64,000 nt of DNA from Ancylobacter sonchi (GTDB taxonomy: Bacteria; Pseudomonadota; Alphaproteobacteria; Rhizobiales; Xanthobacteraceae), in assembly GCF_018390695.1 (NCBI RefSeq), contig NZ_JAHBGF010000010.1:359785-423784 (forward strand). Reading direction: 5' to 3'. Position numbers and translations under genes: made by a program. The stretch's first letter is position 1, and the number at the start of each line of letters is the position of its first letter. The notes under the pieces are model-generated. The model ran no database searches, was not told the DNA's origin, and was given only the letters and a program-made list of their open reading frames with translations. Positions 62,076 to 64,000 of this stretch are shown here, piece after piece.

Positions 62076-62726
62076 GCGCAGCGCTAAGCCCTGGAACCTC
62101 TATCAAGCGATCGGCGGCGAGCACCTGCGGGGTGATGGCGATGGGCAGGCGGAGGAGTCTGCGCCATAGGGAGGCCTATGAGGCGCTGCACCCTGATACG
62201 GTGCATGGGGCCATAGGAAACGGACGCGAGAAGAGTCGCCAAAATGGCGACTCTAACGAAGGCCCCGCCGATCGCTTCACGGCGGTGACCAGCGCGCCCC
62301 GCCGCCCCGTACCGTTACGGCTTCTTCATGCTCCGGCAACCTTACGGCACGCTCGACATAGGTAGGTTCGAGCCGCTTGCCGTGAGGCAGGCTGCAGGCC
62401 TCGTGTCTGTGGAGGTGGGGCGCATCGTGGGGAGACGGTGTGCCCCATCTTGCCCGGCCGCCTTAGAGCGCGATGAGCAAGTGGATAGGCGCCGGGCACG
62501 TGCGGACTATGCGGCACTGTCCATGATGCTGCGCAGAACGACAATTAGTGCCGAGTAATCCTGTCGATCTCGAAGATCTCGTCATTCCGTCACTTGATTG
62601 ATGAATAAATTGGTCTAGCTTTGCGGCAGGACAGCTTCCTCTCGCGCCCTGGATACCTGATGGCGGGGGGCATCGAAATGGCGCAGTGCGGAACAGACAT
62701 TAATTAGTGTCATTAGGGGAATTTGA
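62076..62726. other. Intergenic, no gene seen
   Basis: About 650 bases. Short frames at 62072-62365 and 62328-62558 have no family features. Composition shifts towards AT near 62580, where the promoter of the RTX-like gene presumably lies. No repeats or hairpins worth calling. Confidence 0.45.
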
Positions 62727-64000
62727 ATGGCTCTCAATGTCGCTACAAGTGACGACGAAATCGTGAGTGGCACTGATAATAGAGATTCACTATACTCAAA
62801 TGGATTCAACAACGTTACGCTAAATGGGCTTGGGGGCCCTGACGGACTCTACGCCAATGGCGGGACGGGCGGCGAATTCAACGGCGGTGAGGGAAACGAT
62901 TATCTTAGCGCCGGTGATCCTTATTCCGGAGAACGGAACTTTGGCGGAATTTTCAACGGTGGCGATGGCGACGACCACCTCCATGCCGACCGCAGCGCCG
63001 GCGGTACCTTCAATGGAGGAAGCGGCAATGATTGGATTGAAATAGAGCGCGCCACCAGTGGTATCCTGAATGGCGACGATGGCGATGACCAGTTTCTGGG
63101 TAATTGGGGCGAAAATGGTACCTTCGAAATCAATGGTGGGGCCGGAAACGATACGTTATCTTTTTATATAGACATAAATGAATTTAATATAGTAAAATAT
63201 GAAGGTGTCGTTTTACTGTTTGGGATTAATTACAAAGCGACAATTACCGACATTGAATATTTCATCTTCGACAATAATGAGGCGAACCAGACGGATAAAG
63301 TTACGCTGGAGAATCTCGGCACCAATCCCGATCGCGTCACAGCGGCCGCGGCGACGGGCGACGATTATGTCGATGGGTTGATCGACGGCGAGAAGTGGAT
63401 CGGGGAGATCACCTACAGCTTCGGACACGACATATCCGATCAGCAATTCATGGTTGCCAGCGCCCTGCTTCGTGGCTCGATTGATGAAGATGTTGGTCAA
63501 GTTGCTCACGCAACGTACAGCCTTTATGGAAGCGTGACGAGCCTCGTTGCCGCAGGCATAAGCCCCTCGTGGCCTACCGATTCTATTGAAGACTTGGATT
63601 TCTTCGAAAATGACGGCGACATAAAGTTCCAGGGCGGCAGCGGCTTCGAACGGTCATACATCGCTGAACCGCCGAGCGTCGGCAGCATAACGTTCAACTC
63701 GTCGCTGAACGGCACCGATGATGATCTGCGCTATCCCGGCGTCGGCAGCTACGCCTACTTTGTCTACCTGCAGGCGGCCGGCCGCGCGCTGGGCCTGAAA
63801 TCAGCCAGCGAAGCCGGCGGCGTCGCCGATGTCGGGGTGCCGGCGGACAAGGACGGGCTCGAATATACGGTGATGAGCGAGCGGTCATATGTCGGCGGGC
63901 CGACGGGGGACTACACGAACGGCCAGTGGGACTTTCCGCAGACCTTCATGGCGCTCGACATCCAGGCGTTGCAAGCGATGTACGGCGCCGACTACACCAC
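62727..64000 (+). CDS. RTX/serralysin-like protein with substituted zinc site (3' end outside window)
   Basis: 424 residues visible. AGGGG precedes ATG 62727. Residues 45-150 carry five RTX-like calcium nonapeptides (GGEGNDYLS, GGDGDDHLH, GGSGNDWIE, GDDGDDQFL, GGAGNDTLS). From about residue 230 it follows the M10 serralysin peptidase layout, including a Met-turn-like TVMSERSYVGGPTGDY and the MALDIQALQAMYGADY end. The zinc motif HExxHxxGxxH reads QAAGRALGLKS (residues 349-359), so all three His and the catalytic Glu are lost. The protein is probably a secreted non-peptidase. The frame is lower in GC than the neighbourhood. Confidence 0.85.
   Translation, partial: MALNVATSDDEIVSGTDNRDSLYSNGFNNVTLNGLGGPDGLYANGGTGGEFNGGEGNDYLSAGDPYSGERNFGGIFNGGDGDDHLHADRSAGGTFNGGSGNDWIEIERATSGILNGDDGDDQFLGNWGENGTFEINGGAGNDTLSFYIDINEFNIVKYEGVVLLFGINYKATITDIEYFIFDNNEANQTDKVTLENLGTNPDRVTAAAATGDDYVDGLIDGEKWIGEITYSFGHDISDQQFMVASALLRGSIDEDVGQVAHATYSLYGSVTSLVAAGISPSWPTDSIEDLDFFENDGDIKFQGGSGFERSYIAEPPSVGSITFNSSLNGTDDDLRYPGVGSYAYFVYLQAAGRALGLKSASEAGGVADVGVPADKDGLEYTVMSERSYVGGPTGDYTNGQWDFPQTFMALDIQALQAMYGADYT

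Noticed and set aside
1..64000. CRISPR arrays, rRNA genes or replication origins
   Set aside because: No regularly spaced repeats, rRNA-like sequence or DnaA-box clusters were seen.

Overview
The window is GC-rich (GC-ending codons dominate nearly every gene) and reads as an alphaproteobacterial chromosome segment, probably Hyphomicrobiales. The Xanthobacteraceae (Ancylobacter/Starkeya/Xanthobacter type) are my best guess. That rests on gene content and codon style, not on any search. It has many catabolic ABC transporters, LysR regulators, flavin monooxygenases and one large alkane-oxidation locus.

Positions 1-13223 hold two polar-amino-acid-type ABC transporters, four NtaA/SnaA/DszA-type flavin monooxygenases, a flavin reductase, and LysR and LuxR regulators. 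This is the gene mix of uptake and oxidative cleavage of a small sulfur- or nitrogen-containing organic compound. Positions 13304-17250 are a bufferin-type copper-response locus: ECF sigma factor and membrane anti-sigma read leftward, and bufA-bufB-bufC-doxX read rightward. Both directions carry the same promoter motif. Positions 17411-27967 hold two M20 deacylases, a DUF1028 protein, an HpaB-type hydroxylase, a spermidine/putrescine-type ABC transporter, a LysR regulator and a class II aldolase.

Positions 28009-29625 are scars of IS3 and IS21 elements. A second spermidine/putrescine-type ABC system follows, with a maleate-isomerase-like protein and a LysR regulator (30100-35955). After it come a LysR/SDR pair, a small SnoaL-like protein and an HNH nuclease.

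The centrepiece is 41027-53542. It encodes a propane/acetone-type binuclear iron monooxygenase (mimABCD, also called prmABCD), an alcohol dehydrogenase, an amidohydrolase, a MIP18-type protein, a dedicated GroEL paralogue and an aquaporin. A divergent AcoR-type sigma-54 activator precedes it. Two sigma-54 promoters can be read directly: an exact consensus match before mimA and a near-exact one before the dehydrogenase. Inverted repeats sit between mimA and mimB and after mimD, and a hairpin terminator ends the operon. The expected flow is propane to 2-propanol by MimABCD, then to acetone by the dehydrogenase, with MimG folding the hydroxylase.

Downstream (53704-58905) is a second AcoR/AcxR-like sigma-54 activator followed by a compact group of unrecognised genes: a 155-aa protein, a 100-aa coiled coil, a WD40-like beta-propeller and a 60-aa protein. 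This is the best candidate for something undescribed. A broken P4-type integrase beside a tRNA-Phe gene (59070-60107), together with the IS scars at 28-30 kb, suggests that the propane locus sits in an old genomic island. The right end holds small hypothetical genes, a small HTH regulator with striking operator-like repeats, and the start of an RTX/serralysin-like protein whose zinc site is entirely substituted.
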